Origin: Brachionus plicatilis | Lineage: Eukaryota > Rotifera > Eurotatoria > Ploima > Brachionidae | Direction: 5' to 3' | Length of the DNA: 64,000 nt | NCBI GenBank assembly: GCA_010279815.1 | Contig: QEOQ01000092.1 | Location: forward strand, 1,006,299-1,070,298 | In this document: positions 12,430-22,896 of the stretch, in pieces | How the letters are laid out: every line of letters starts with the position of its first letter | Position numbering within the stretch: position 1 is the first letter of the stretch | Notes under the pieces: model-generated | What the model was told of the DNA's origin: nothing | What the model saw: the letters and a program-made list of their open reading frames with translations, nothing else | Databases searched by the model: none | Position numbers and translations under genes: made by a program

Positions 12430-13014
12430 ATGAACTTTTTAGTCAATAATTTATTATTAATTTTATTCTTATTCAAAATTATCTCATGTCAAACTAATTG
12501 TTCGCAAAATTGGTATTGTCCACTTTCCACTGAAACAAAAAAATTAACCATTTTGGAGAATGGTTCATGCGAATGCAAATGCTGCCAAAGCTTAATTTTA
12601 AACATTTGTTCAGATTGCCTAGAAATAGATCAAAATTATTTAGTTACAGAGAGTGATTGTCATGATTATGCATGTTCAACGTTGTGTAATAAAATGTCAT
12701 CATGTGATAGTATTTGTAGCTATAATAACGAATCTGAATGTTTTTTTGCGGATCTCATTTGTAGAAATTTTGATTCAAGTTTTGTATTTAAAACAGAATA
12801 TACCAATTATCGGACTGTTTGTGGAAAAATAAAATCACCGTTTACTGTGATAGAGACTACAATTTTGGAAAATTCAGCTCTCACTAATTTAGAGACTACC
12901 ACTAAACAAAATTCACCAAGTGTAAATCAAAGTAATTCTTCTGATAAAATAAAAACTAAATTTTCAATGCTTTTGATAATATTTAAATTTCTTTTTAATA
13001 AAAATTTATTTTAG
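12430..13014 (+). CDS. small secreted cysteine-rich protein, copy 1
   Basis: This is an intronless frame of 194 residues from the ATG at 12430. It has a strong signal peptide (MNFLVNNLLLILFLFKIISC) and then about 110 residues with some 19 cysteines, including C-x-C-x-C-C and C-x-x-C pairs, which suggest a disulfide-stabilised extracellular domain. A Ser/Thr/Asn-rich stalk with N-glycosylation-type sites follows. The hydrophobic C-terminus (MLLIIFKFLF) could be a transmembrane segment or a GPI-anchor signal. I do not recognise the family. The paralogue at 17031 differs by one amino acid near the signal-peptide end (T versus A after CQ). Possible introns were not detectable. Function unknown. 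Confidence 0.6.
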   Translation: MNFLVNNLLLILFLFKIISCQTNCSQNWYCPLSTETKKLTILENGSCECKCCQSLILNICSDCLEIDQNYLVTESDCHDYACSTLCNKMSSCDSICSYNNESECFFADLICRNFDSSFVFKTEYTNYRTVCGKIKSPFTVIETTILENSALTNLETTTKQNSPSVNQSNSSDKIKTKFSMLLIIFKFLFNKNLF

Positions 13015-13120
13015 AAATTCGGTTTAAGTTTGTCAATTTTTTTTAAAAGTGTTTTAATTTATTTATTTATTTTTTCAATTTGAAAAATGAACACTAAGAC
13101 GAAAATAATTAAATTTTAAA

Positions 13121-13475
13121 GATGTTCACGAGGCCCTCCAAAAGATTCAGTTATTTATTGAAAAATCAAAAGATTTTAAAGACTCAGATATTGATTTAAT
13201 ATTAAATGTAAAAAGCAGATTATCCGAATTAAAATTTTCTAATTTAAATCAATCGTTAATTTCATCTTATTTCGTTAAAAATTAATTTTTGCTCCAAAAA
13301 TTTTTTTGTTAAAATTTTAAATAAAATTGTAAATATGTGATTTATAAAATAATATTTCACTAATCCGGATATTTAAGAAAAAAAATAAATTCCGATTTAA
13401 AGCTAATCCGGAAAACTTAATCCGGAATGTATTTTTTCGGTCCAAATCATTCCAAATTATCGAGGGTTGACTGTA
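13121..13475 (+). pseudogene. pogo/Tigger-like transposase C-terminus and right terminus
   Basis: 13121-13285 encodes DVHEALQKIQLFIEKSKDF..., ending SLISSYFVKN and a stop, in the style of the C-terminus of pogo/Tigger transposases. Downstream the sequence ends with CGAGGGTTGACTG followed by TA; its complement CAGTCAACCCTCG is the classic Tigger/pogo terminal inverted repeat. Just inside are repeated 'aatccgga' words. Only the right end survives; the left is missing or decayed. Confidence 0.65.
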
Positions 13476-13683
13476 CATAAAATATAGGCAATTTTTGGAA
13501 ATATGTATATGTGATACATTAATATATGTTGTTATTTATATTGATAAAATAAATCTTTTAAAGCTTTATTAATTATAATTAGCAATTTTACAAAGTTATG
13601 TAAAATTTTTTCGACTATTGTGACATGGCATTATGATTGAAAAATCCCTAAAAATTTGCTCTGAGAAATATCATAGAACTTAG

Positions 13684-14060
13684 ACTTGAATGGTACAGTC
13701 GACTGTTCGTAAACTTCGCTGACATCAAGAAAGCATTTGATAGTATACAGACAGAAGACTTGTGGGCCATTTTAAGATCTTATGGTCTATCACAAAAGAT
13801 TGTGAACTTTATAAAGCTCTTGTACGAGAAATCTGAGTGTAACATAATCCTGGAATAGGGACAATCTTCAAGGGAGATGAGATCTTCAAGCGGTGCACAG
13901 GAGTTAGGAAAGGTTGCATTCTCTATCCAAACCTTTGCCTGGTTGAAATTGACTTTTTCAGCATAAAACAACTGAAAGGACTAGGGGTGTACAGTGGGGG
14001 CTAACAGCAGTGCCTGAAAATCTAGAATTTGACAGTGATTTATCTATAGGAAGTAGCAGA
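13684..14060 (+). pseudogene. LINE reverse-transcriptase fragment, copy 1
   Basis: The plus strand reads NFADIKKAFDSIQTEDLWAI, then LYEKSECNI and, after a frame change, TGVRKGCILYPNLC, which are the RT 'F-D' and 'GVRQGC' blocks. Stops and frameshifts make it a dead fragment. It is duplicated at about 18286-18662. Confidence 0.7.
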
Positions 14061-14507
14061 AATGGGTGAGTTCTTAGCCTTATATTCATTTGACTCAATG
14101 TAAAAATTGGCTATAAATGAAAAACTATTGGCTTTGTTTAAGACAATGATTAAAATACTTATACTTTGGTTCCTCAAAATTGCTTTCGTATAAAAATGGA
14201 ATTTTTTAGAGAAAATAAATTAAGAAAAAATAACCGATTTAATGATATAATGGAAGTGAAATTAAAACAAAATTTGGTTTTGCCTAAGTTAGCTGATAAA
14301 AAGGATGTGAAAGAATGATTTTACTCGACGAACATAAAAAAATATGTCCCTTTCTATCCTAGTGGATAATGGGGAGGCGCTCAACTCCTTTTCATGTACC
14401 TTTTTGAGCAACGGCTCTGACCTGACATAGAGGTAACTGCATCGAGTTGGTCATCTACACCGTAAATAGTAGTGGTAGTAGTAAAAATAACTGCGACTCG
14501 AGCAAGT

Positions 14508-16931
14508 TATTATTTATTATTATTATTTCAACTCAATCAAAGAGACCTAAGGTCAAAACCCGTAATGGGATGATTGAGCCCATTTATTAATAAAAAAATT
14601 CACATAAAAATTATAATATTAATAAAAAATTAAATTTCTGAAATTAACATCAAAATTAGAAAAAATTTTACAAAATTTTATAAAAATTAAATTAATGTTA
14701 TTGTTTATTCTTCGCTTAAATAGGGCAAAATCTAAATGGAGATCATCAATAAGTAATTTATTGATGAACTTAGAATAAAAATAATCAAACGTTTTTTCAA
14801 CATAATCATTAAACTTTCCTTTTGAAGGAACAAGATAGTCATTTGAATTTCTTAGATTATAATCAACATTTTTCGAGCGGTTGCTGATTAATACTTCTTT
14901 TAAGTCAACAGGCGATGTTTTTAAATTTACAATTTTATGTACAAAATGAGCAAGACGTTTGATAATTCTATGCTGGAAGCAGTCGATGTTAAATTTATTC
15001 AACTCAATATTTAAAGTGTTAAAGTCATCATTGCCATGAATATTTGGGCGAATATTTAATAATCTTTGAACACAAAAGTAATAAGAATTAGATAATTTTT
15101 GAATTGATCTTTTTGTAAAATATATTGATAATGATAGACAATAGTCAAAGTACGGCATGATAAATGATTTAAAGAACTGGAGCTTGACTTTGTGCGATAA
15201 GTAAAATAATCTTCTAATAGCATAAAGTCGTTTATTTATGGAAGTTCTTAAGCTTATTACGTGTTGCAAAAAAGTGAGCTTGTTATCAATTGTTACTCCG
15301 AGAAGCTTAAATTTATCAACAACTTCAACCATAATACCATTTATTTCAATATTACATGGAAAGTTAAGTTTTGTTTTATTTGAAATAAACATAATTTTAG
15401 TCTTGGACCAATTAATATCTATACTATTGAATTTACACCAAGTAAATAACTTTTGAATTGATTCAAGAAAAGAATGAATAAGTTCAGTTAGGTTATCCCC
15501 TGTTTTAATTAAAGTTGTATCATCCGCAAATAATTTCACGATGAAATCAGAAAGGAATAAAACAATATCATTTATGTAAATCAAAAATAGAAGTGGGCCT
15601 AGGACACTCCCCTGGGGGACACCTAATTTGAGTGTTCTTGAGTTAGAAGTGAACTCATCAATCTTCACTACCTGGGATCTATTCGCAAAATAACTTTCTA
15701 GTAGTGTGATTGAAGAATCATCAAAACCATAACAGCTTAATTTAGTTAGTAGAAGTTTATGGTCGACAGTATCAAAAGCCTTTCTAAAATCTATAAACAG
15801 AAAGATACCGATTAAACGTTTGCTTTTAATTTGGTTCATTTTCGAGATAATCTCATGTAAGGCTGATTCACAGCCATGGGTTGATCTGAAACCATGTTGA
15901 TTACTTGAGAGTATCTTAGCTTCAGCTAGATAAATGCTTATTTGCTTATGAATAAGTTTCTCAAACAGCTTTGCAATTGGTGGTAAAACAGAAATGCCAC
16001 GATAACTATTTAAATCATCAGTTGAGCCTTTATTTTTAAATAATGGTGTAACAACGGACATTTTCCAATCATTCGGCATTGAACCCGTTAAGATTGAAAA
16101 ATTAAATAAATAAGCTATAATGGTGTGTAGTTTAGCTGAACTACCCTTCAGAATCTTAATAGGTATTCCACAAGAACCGATACCACTAGAGTTTGAGATC
16201 TCTGAGAGGAGTTTTTTTATCTCATGTCTATTCGTAAAACTGAATCTGAAATTAGCAGCTTTCATAAGGCCAAGTTTGGAAAACTGATCCTGGATGAAGC
16301 TCTTAGAATCATTATTCGACAATTCTGATGAAGATCTTATCGACGTGAAGAATTTGTTAAATATCTCACACATGTTTAACTTATCATTGATAACCTCATT
16401 TTCATTTTTAATACAGATTAAAGGTGTATTTGAGTTTTTATCAGATTTCATGAAGATTAATGGTGAGTAGAATTGCCAAAATTTTTTAGCATTTTTGAAA
16501 TCATTCAAAGTTTTATCCTGAAAAAAATGAATTAGTTTCTCATCATTTAGCAGCTTGAACTGCTTCTTAAAATAATCATAAACCAATTTATCATCTTCAT
16601 TACCAGATAGTTTGAATTTCTTGTAGGAGATATCCCGTGAATGTTTCAAACAAATAAGATCATCATCATACCATGGGAACTGACTTGACATATTTATAGA
16701 AATTTTACGAATGGGCGCGGTATTATCTATAATTTTAATCAGTTTTTCTTTGACAAACGTCCATTTTTCATCAATTGAAGAAAAATTCTTGAATCCACTC
16801 CAATCAATTTCATCTATTTGAGTACAAATGTTTTCCGTATTCACTAGAGAAAGGTTTCTACATAAAATAGTCTTCTGTTTACATTTCAGTTTAGCAACTG
16901 TTAATTTAGCTAAAACAAATTTGTGGTCACT
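14508..16931 (-). mobile_element. 5'-truncated LINE lying exactly between the two duplicated copies
   Basis: The element runs right to left. Its 3' end at 14508 is a TTATTATTA tail (AATAAT on the sense strand) and its 5' end at 16931 abuts copy 2 directly. The endonuclease is cut off within its last motif (S-D-H), so this is a typical 5'-truncated retrotransposition product. Its neighbours are the two copies of one 2.18-kb segment, so the duplication occupies the place of a target-site duplication. Confidence 0.85.
14619..16931 (-). CDS. LINE ORF2 fragment: reverse transcriptase with C-terminal domain
   Basis: One uninterrupted frame runs from the truncation point to the stop at 14619. It starts at the endonuclease end (SDHKFVLAKLTVAK), followed by about 240 residues of linker and RT N-terminal sequence. 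RT blocks follow: NDWKMSVVTPLFKNKGSTDD, NQHGFRSTHGCESAL, FIDFRKAFDTVDH, GVPQGSVLGPLLFLIYIND and the catalytic LFADDTTL, then the thumb (LLGVTIDNKLTF, PYFDYCLSLS). The intact frame marks a young copy, but it lacks the nuclease and a promoter and so cannot move alone. It belongs to the CR1/jockey/L2-like LINEs. There is no ATG at the start because the 5' end is lost. Confidence 0.85.
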   Translation of the reverse strand, partial: SDHKFVLAKLTVAKLKCKQKTILCRNLSLVNTENICTQIDEIDWSGFKNFSSIDEKWTFVKEKLIKIIDNTAPIRKISINMSSQFPWYDDDLICLKHSRDISYKKFKLSGNEDDKLVYDYFKKQFKLLNDEKLIHFFQDKTLNDFKNAKKFWQFYSPLIFMKSDKNSNTPLICIKNENEVINDKLNMCEIFNKFFTSIRSSSELSNNDSKSFIQDQFSKLGLMKAANFRFSFTNRHEIKKLLSEISNSSGIGSCGIPIKILKGSSAKLHTIIAYLFNFSILTGSMPNDWKMSVVTPLFKNKGSTDDLNSYRGISVLPPIAKLFEKLIHKQISIYLAEAKILSSNQHGFRSTHGCESALHEIISKMNQIKSKRLIGIFLFIDFRKAFDTVDHKLLLTKLSCYGFDDSSITLLESYFANRSQVVKIDEFTSNSRTLKLGVPQGSVLGPLLFLIYINDIVLFLSDFIVKLFADDTTLIKTGDNLTELIHSFLESIQKLFTWCKFNSIDINWSKTKIMFISNKTKLNFPCNIEINGIMVEVVDKFKLLGVTIDNKLTFLQHVISLRTSINKRLYAIRRLFYLSHKVKLQFFKSFIMPYFDYCLSLSIYFTKRSIQKLSNSYYFCVQRLLNIRPNIHGNDDFNTLNIELNKFNIDCFQHRIIKRLAHFVHKIVNLKTSPVDLKEVLISNRSKNVDYNLRNSNDYLVPSKGKFNDYVEKTFDYFYSKFINKLLIDDLHLDFALFKRRINNNINLIFIKFCKIFSNFDVNFRNLIFY

Positions 16932-17030
16932 ATCAATTAGTGTAATGCAATTCTATAATTAAACTTTAATAGTTTTCAAGTTTATTTATTCACAATAAAA
17001 AAAGAATTAAAAATAAAAGTTACTTAATTG

Positions 17031-17615
17031 ATGAACTTTTTAGTCAATAATTTATTATTAATTTTATTCTTATTCAAAATTATCTCATGTCAAGCTAATT
17101 GTTCGCAAAATTGGTATTGTCCACTTTCCACTGAAACAAAAAAATTAACCATTTTGGAGAATGGTTCATGCGAATGCAAATGCTGCCAAAGCTTAATTTT
17201 AAACATTTGTTCAGATTGCCTAGAAATAGATCAAAATTATTTAGTTACAGAGAGTGATTGTCATGATTATGCATGTTCAACGTTGTGTAATAAAATGTCA
17301 TCATGTGATAGTATTTGTAGCTATAATAACGAATCTGAATGTTTTTTTGCGGATCTCATTTGTAGAAATTTTGATTCAAGTTTTGTATTTAAAACAGAAT
17401 ATACCAATTATCGGACTGTTTGTGGAAAAATAAAATCACCGTTTACTGTAATAGAGACTACAATTTTGGAAAATTCAGCTCTTACTAATTTAGAGACTAC
17501 CACTAAACAAAATTCACCAAGTGTAAATCAAAGTAATTCTTCTGATAAAATAAAAACTAAATTTTCAATGCTTTTGATAATATTTAAATTTCTTTTTAAT
17601 AAAAATTTATTTTAG
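17031..17615 (+). CDS. small secreted cysteine-rich protein, copy 2
   Basis: Paralogue of the gene at 12430, 194 residues, with the same signal peptide, the same cysteines and the same hydrophobic C-terminus. The only amino-acid difference I see is Ala instead of Thr two residues after the signal-peptide Cys; the other differences are silent. Both copies keep about 100 bp of identical upstream sequence, so each could have the promoter-proximal region. Function unknown. Confidence 0.6.
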   Translation: MNFLVNNLLLILFLFKIISCQANCSQNWYCPLSTETKKLTILENGSCECKCCQSLILNICSDCLEIDQNYLVTESDCHDYACSTLCNKMSSCDSICSYNNESECFFADLICRNFDSSFVFKTEYTNYRTVCGKIKSPFTVIETTILENSALTNLETTTKQNSPSVNQSNSSDKIKTKFSMLLIIFKFLFNKNLF

Positions 17616-17722
17616 AAATTCGGTTTAAGTTTGTCAATTTTTTTTTAAAGTGTTTTAATTTATTTATTTATTTTTTTCAATTTGAAAAATGAACACTAAG
17701 ACGAAAATAATTAAATTTTAAG

Positions 17723-18077
17723 GATGTTCACGAGGCCCTCCAAAAGATTCAGTTATTTATTGAAAAATCAAAAGATTTTAAAGACTCAGATATTGATTTA
17801 ATATTAAATGTAAAAAGCAGATTATCCGAATTAAAATTTTCTAATTTAAATCAATCGTTAATTTCATCTTATTTCGTTAAAAATTAATTTTTGCTACAAA
17901 AATTTTTTTGTTAAAATTTTAAATAAAATTGTAAATATGTGATTTATAAAATAATATTTCACTAATCCGGATATTTAAGAAAAAAAATAAATTCCGATTT
18001 AAAGCTAATCCGGAAAACTTAATCCGGAATGTATTTTTTCGGTCCTAATCATTCCAAATTATCGAGGGTTGACTGTA
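17723..18077 (+). pseudogene. pogo/Tigger-like remnant, copy 2
   Basis: Duplicate of 13121-13475: the same transposase C-terminal frame (17723-17887) and the same right terminus ending GGGTTGACTG-TA. It was carried along by the 2.18-kb duplication. Confidence 0.6.
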
Positions 18078-18285
18078 CATAAAATATAGGCAATTTTTGG
18101 AAATATGTATATGTGATACATTAATATATGTTGTTATTTATATTGATAAAATAAATCTTTTAAAGCTTTATTAATTATAATTAGCAATTTTACAAAGTTA
18201 TGTAAAATTTTTTCGACTATTGTGACATGGCATTATAATTGAAAAAGCCCTAAAAATTTGCTCTGAGAAATATCATAGAACTTAG

Positions 18286-18662
18286 ACTTGAATGGTACAG
18301 TCGACTGTTCGTAAACTTCGCTGACATCAAGAAAGCATTTGATAGTATACAGACAGAAGACTTGTGGGCCATTTTAAGATCTTATGGTCTATCACAAAAG
18401 ATTGTGAACTTTATAAAGCTCTTGTACGAGAAATCTGAGTGTAACATAATCCTGGAATAGGGACAATCTTCAAGGGAGATGAGATCTTCAAGCGGTGCAC
18501 AGGAGTTAGGCAAGGTTGCATTCTCTATCCAAACCTTTGCCTGGTTGAAATTGACTTTTCCAGCATAAAACAACTGAAAGGACTAGGGATGTACAGTGGG
18601 GGCTAACAGCAGTGCCTGAAAATCTAGAATTTGACAGTGATTTATCTATAGGAAGTAGCAGA
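18286..18662 (+). pseudogene. LINE reverse-transcriptase fragment, copy 2
   Basis: Duplicate of 13684-14060. Here the GVRQGC block is better preserved (TGVRQGCILYPNLC), so copy 1 has the derived R-to-K type change. Confidence 0.65.
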
Positions 18663-18959
18663 AATGGGTGAGTTCTTGGCCTTATATTCATTTGACTCAA
18701 TGTAAAAATTGGCTATAAATGAAAAACTATTGGCTTTGTTTAAAACAATGATTAAAATACTTATACTTGGGTTCCTCAAAATTGCTTTCGTATAAATATG
18801 GCATTTTTTGGAGAAAATAAATTAAGAAAAAATAACCGATTTAATGATATAATGGAAGTGAAATTAAAACAAAATTTGGTTTTGCCTAAGTTAGCTGATA
18901 AAAAGGATGTGAAAGAATGATTTTACTCGACGAACATAAAAAAATATGTCCCTTTCTAT

Positions 18960-20142
18960 CCTAGTGGATAATGGGGAGGCGCTCAACTCCTTTTCATGTA
19001 CCTTTTTGAGCAACGGCTCTGACCTGACATAGAGGTAACTGCATCGAGTTGGTCATCTACACCGTAAATAGTAGTGGTAGTAGTAAAAATAACTGCGACT
19101 CGAGCAAGTCGAGTTAAACCGTAAGGCTGTGGCAGTTCTTTGCAATCAAACCGGATTCTGTACCATAAATCATTCATCAAGTCTTGCCTTGAAGGAATTT
19201 AATGAATTTGCTTCAGCAACATATTTTGGTAAACGGTTCCAGTCGTTTACAACCCTGTTTGTGATAAAGTTGAACCATGATGGACCATTTTTAATAAGTT
19301 ATCTTGTAACCATCTTTGCATGATCCCTCAAAATATAATTATTTCTTTGAACGTACCTGATTTCACTTACCAATTTAATAGTTTCAAGACTGTTTACAAT
19401 TTTAAAAAACTGAATCAAATCGCCTCTTCTTCTTCTTGTATTCAATTTTTCTTCACACTCAAGATTCTCAAAGGCTGGAATCAACTTCTTAGCTCTACGT
19501 TTTACTTTTTCTAATTCCTTCTTATCTTCTTTCAGGTATGGATTCCAAACACTAACTCCATATTCAATAAGAGGTCTTACCAATCAGGTATACAATAACT
19601 TAACTACATTGGCGTCCAAAAATTTAAAATTTTCCAAATCATTCCCAAAATCTTATCCGCTCTGCCAGAAGAGAAGCTAACATGGGCACCCCATTTTAGA
19701 TCATTTTGAAAAAACACACCCAAATCCTTTTCAAATTTTGTTTTATCTAATGATTCTGTTCCATGTTTATTAAAAATTGTGTAGTCAAACGGAAGATTTT
19801 TATTACCAATATGCATAACTTTTCACTTTTCAGTCGCCCATGTAATCGCACAGCTTGAAACAGTATCTATATCGCGCTGTAAAGATAAGTTATCATTTAG
19901 ATGGTTACCAGCTGCTAAAATTTTTATATCATCAGCATAGACTTTTGTTTCATTACTTAAAGATTCGGACAGATCGTTTATGAAAATAACAAAAAGAAGA
20001 GGCCCAAAGAACGGTCCTTGCGGAACACCACTAGTAACATCAAGCCATTCTGATTCAACGTTACCAAGAACAACTCTTTGCTTTCTTCTATCTAAAAAAT
20101 TTTTCACCCAATCTAATACCCAGTCAATTAAAATTTGATGTA
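18960..20142 (-). pseudogene. older LINE, RT C-terminal part (interrupted)
   Basis: Read right to left: DWVLDWVKNFLDRRKQRVVL, GVPQGPFFGPLLFVIFINDL, TKVYADDIKIL (Y-A-D-D catalytic), FEKDLGVFFQNDLKW, RPLIEYGVSVWNPYL and a C-terminus with FKIVNSLE. It is broken by frameshifts near 19.60 and 19.82 kb. The 3' end extends into 18960-19110, inside the duplicated segment. The missing upstream RT piece is at 22165-22290, beyond a 2-kb insertion. Confidence 0.8.
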
Positions 20143-20717
20143 GCATCAATGAAAAAAAAAAAATTTAATCGATTTTTCATCGATGAGCAGTGAGCAGATT
20201 CATTATGATGCATCGATGAAAAATAAAAATTTCATCGGTTTTTCATATATTTTTTTTAATTTTTTTTTTATCGAATTAAAATGAATTTAAAATTTAATTT
20301 TTAAATCTTTATTCATGATTATTTTTTTTTAATTTAATATACTTACATTATATTTATGATAAAAATAGAAAAAATATTTAAGGCTGGTTAAAAAAATCAA
20401 AATTAACATGTTAAAAAAAAAACTGTTCTAAATCTGATAAAAAATTACAAAATTAATTTAATTATTCTCTTCGAATTAAATATACAATTTTTATATAAAT
20501 TAACAATAAAAAAATTTTTATACTAATATTATGAACATAAACTGTAGAAAAAAATTTTTAGATTATAGATTCTCAAAATGTAACAATAATTTATAAGTCC
20601 TCCTTGCCTCTCCACAAATTTTCCGGAGTGTACCACTAATTAAAGCCGGCTTCGATAGTCGTCTTGTTTTGCTTTTTTGACCACGGTTAACTTGAATTGT
20701 TGAATGTGTCTCAACTA

Positions 20718-20796
20718 AAGTTCACGAAATTCAAAACTATAGTGCTATCTGAATTTCACATTTTTGACTCAAAATTCGTAATCTACGCCCTCGAAA
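20718..20796. repeat. inverted repeat, left arm at assembly gap
   Basis: These 79 bases are the reverse complement of 21160-21238. The arm runs right up to the first N, so the unassembled part is the inside of a hairpin. Confidence 0.9.
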
Positions 20797-21075
20797 NNNN
20801 NNNNNNNNNNNNNNNNNNNNNNNNNNNNNNNNNNNNNNNNNNNNNNNNNNNNNNNNNNNNNNNNNNNNNNNNNNNNNNNNNNNNNNNNNNNNNNNNNNNN
20901 NNNNNNNNNNNNNNNNNNNNNNNNNNNNNNNNNNNNNNNNNNNNNNNNNNNNNNNNNNNNNNNNNNNNNNNNNNNNNNNNNNNNNNNNNNNNNNNNNNNN
21001 NNNNNNNNNNNNNNNNNNNNNNNNNNNNNNNNNNNNNNNNNNNNNNNNNNNNNNNNNNNNNNNNNNNNNNNNNNN
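20797..21075. other. assembly gap (279 N)
   Basis: A run of N only. Frames reported across it are meaningless. It sits inside an inverted repeat, which probably caused the gap. Confidence 0.99.
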
Positions 21076-21159
21076 GATTTTGAGTCTTAAAGAGCAACAA
21101 CTTTTTAAAGGGTTTGCTATTTTTGGAACCCTGGGTGTAAAAAATTTTTTTTTTTGGAT

Positions 21160-21238
21160 TTTCGAGGGCGTAGATTACGAATTTTGAGTCAAAAATGTGA
21201 AATTCAGATAGCACTATAGTTTTGAATTTCGTGAACTT
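21160..21238. repeat. inverted repeat, right arm at assembly gap
   Basis: Reverse complement of 20718-20796. Between the gap and this arm are about 84 bases with no partner on the left side of the gap. Confidence 0.9.
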
Positions 21239-22164
21239 AACGCCAGAGTTTTTCGTTGACCTCGATAGCCGATTCGATTGGGATATAGGATTCGGTTCTA
21301 GACTCATTTTTTCCAGATTCCATTCTTATTTGACTATTTTCCGAAGCAAAGCCGATTTTGAAAAATCCTTCCTCTATTAATTTAGATTAGCCTTAAAAAA
21401 AATTAATTTGTTTATTTATTCAATAAATTATTCTTGTTTAATTAAAAGAGTATAAATCAAAAAAAGCCTAATTTGTCAAAAAAAAAAATTAAACAAATAT
21501 TAAATATAGTAATATTAAATTTTGGCTAGGCTAGGTTTTAAGACACAAGTTTAAGTCAAAGTCACTAAAGTCAATTTTTTAACTGGGTTCAAAAAATCGT
21601 TAAGTCAAGTAAAATCAAAGATTTTTAAGACAATACTAATATTTTAATTTTTACCGTTACATGCAGTCATTAACGCGGCCACTTGAATTTTTGATCGACA
21701 AGAAGGGAAAAATAAATAAAATCTTTAGGATTTCTATTACTAAATATAATAAGATTGACTTGAAACAAAATTTAATTTTAAGGCTTTGGCTTGACTTAAG
21801 ACTTTTAATTAACTGTGATTTTGACGAATCTGAACAGAAATTGAGTTTTCTTAACAAATAACCAATGAATGACCAAGTTTTAAAAATTATAGCTAGCGTG
21901 CTTAAAAGAAACAAACTACAAACCTAGTTAAGAAAAATTAATGACTGAATTTCTAATGCATATATGCTTTCTTAATATTACTCAAACATAAATTCAAAGT
22001 TCATGCAAGGTTCAAATAGTGACTCCTCCTATTTTTTTAATTAATTTTTTGGTATCTAACAAAAATATGAATTCTGATTGGGGATTTAATAGTCTCATCG
22101 TAAAATCAGTGGGTTATGTGATGATTCTTCGATGAACTTCACTTATTCCTCAATGAAACATTAG

Positions 22165-22290
22165 ATTAGATTTGACTGGGTACTTTTCCTTCAAATCCAT
22201 AAGCTGATAACTTGTAGAGTAACAGTCCATGTGAAACTTTGTCAAAGGTCTTGAATAAAACAAATAAAAAACAAAAATGCTTTAAATTTT
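22165..22290 (-). pseudogene. older LINE, RT middle part (right of the insertion)
   Basis: The minus strand reads LFKTFDKVSHGLLLYKLSAY and then GFEGKV, the RT 'F.KAFDKV' block that should precede DWVLDWV at 20.1 kb. It ends at the 2-kb insertion. Confidence 0.75.
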
Positions 22291-22802
22291 TATTATAAAA
22301 ATTTCTAAATCCAAAAAGGTCAACAAATTTAGTTGCCTTAATAAAATCCGAAATTTGGATTTAATATGAAGCAGTGGTGATAACCGATTGCTAAGTTTTA
22401 GATTTAAATGATAAAACTCTTTAAATTTTAAGTCTCATTTCGAACGATCAATTTTATTTATGATCAATAGATCTTAAATTAATAAAATATTAAATTTTTG
22501 ACAACAGAGGTTTTAATGGGAGAAAATTTTAAATAAACTAAACAAAACAAAAAATCAACTTTGGTAATATTGCATCATGTACTTTTTGAAATAAAAAAAA
22601 TACCAAACCTGATTTAAATATTTTGAAAATTATTTAATTTTGTTAAAACACGTCATTAAATTTAATTCGAATAAATCTAAAAATCAAAGAATAAAAAGAA
22701 AAATAAAGAAAAAATGAACCTAATTAAGAACAGATCTTATTTTTTAGTCGACGAACAAAAATGTTCAATGCTTCACTTCTTTTTTTTTTATCTAGTTAAA
22801 TC

Positions 22803-22896
22803 CAGAGTTGTTTAAAAGTCCCAAAAGTAAAAAAGTAAAAAAATAAAAGCCAGTAATTGGACTTAACTTGAGAGCTGTGACTTTTAAACAACTCTG
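22803..22896. mobile_element. 94-bp hAT-like MITE with perfect 8-bp target duplication
   Basis: The ends are CAGAGTTGTTTAAAAGTC and its exact complement. GTTAAATC flanks it on both sides (22795-22802 and 22897-22904). It has no coding capacity. It defines the boundaries of the CAGAGTTGTT family, seen also at 7625, about 11.9 kb and 57115. Confidence 0.9.

Larger units (their letters stand above)
12331..14507. repeat. 2.18-kb direct duplication, copy 1
   Basis: This segment is almost identical to 16932-19109. It begins ATCAATTAGTGTAATGCAAT and ends at CTCGAGCAAGT. It contains a cysteine-rich gene, a pogo-like remnant, a LINE RT fragment and part of the 3' end of an older minus-strand LINE. 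The two copies differ by scattered single-base changes, so the duplication is fairly recent. A LINE (14508-16931) fills the space between the copies exactly. Confidence 0.9.
16932..19109. repeat. 2.18-kb direct duplication, copy 2
   Basis: Near-identical to 12331-14507. To the right it continues without a break into the older minus-strand LINE (CTCGAGCAAGT followed by CGAGTTAAACC), so copy 2 carries the ancestral right flank and copy 1 the ancestral left flank. Confidence 0.9.
20143..22164. mobile_element. 2-kb insertion splitting the older LINE
   Basis: LINE protein sequence stops at 20.14 kb (DWVLDWV...) and resumes at 22.17 kb (SAYGFEGKV). The two sides read as continuous if the interval is removed. 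The junctions share an imperfect 8-bp repeat (TCAAATTT / TCAAATCT on the minus strand), as expected for a hAT-like insertion. Both ends are rich in the word 'tcgatgaaa/tcaatgaaa'. Inside are a palindrome with an assembly gap and inverted 'aagtcaa' arrays (about 21530-21640 and 21730-21835). No transposase frame is visible. Confidence 0.55.

Noticed and set aside
20697..21307. Frames spanning the N run
   Set aside because: They exist only because N codons contain no stop.
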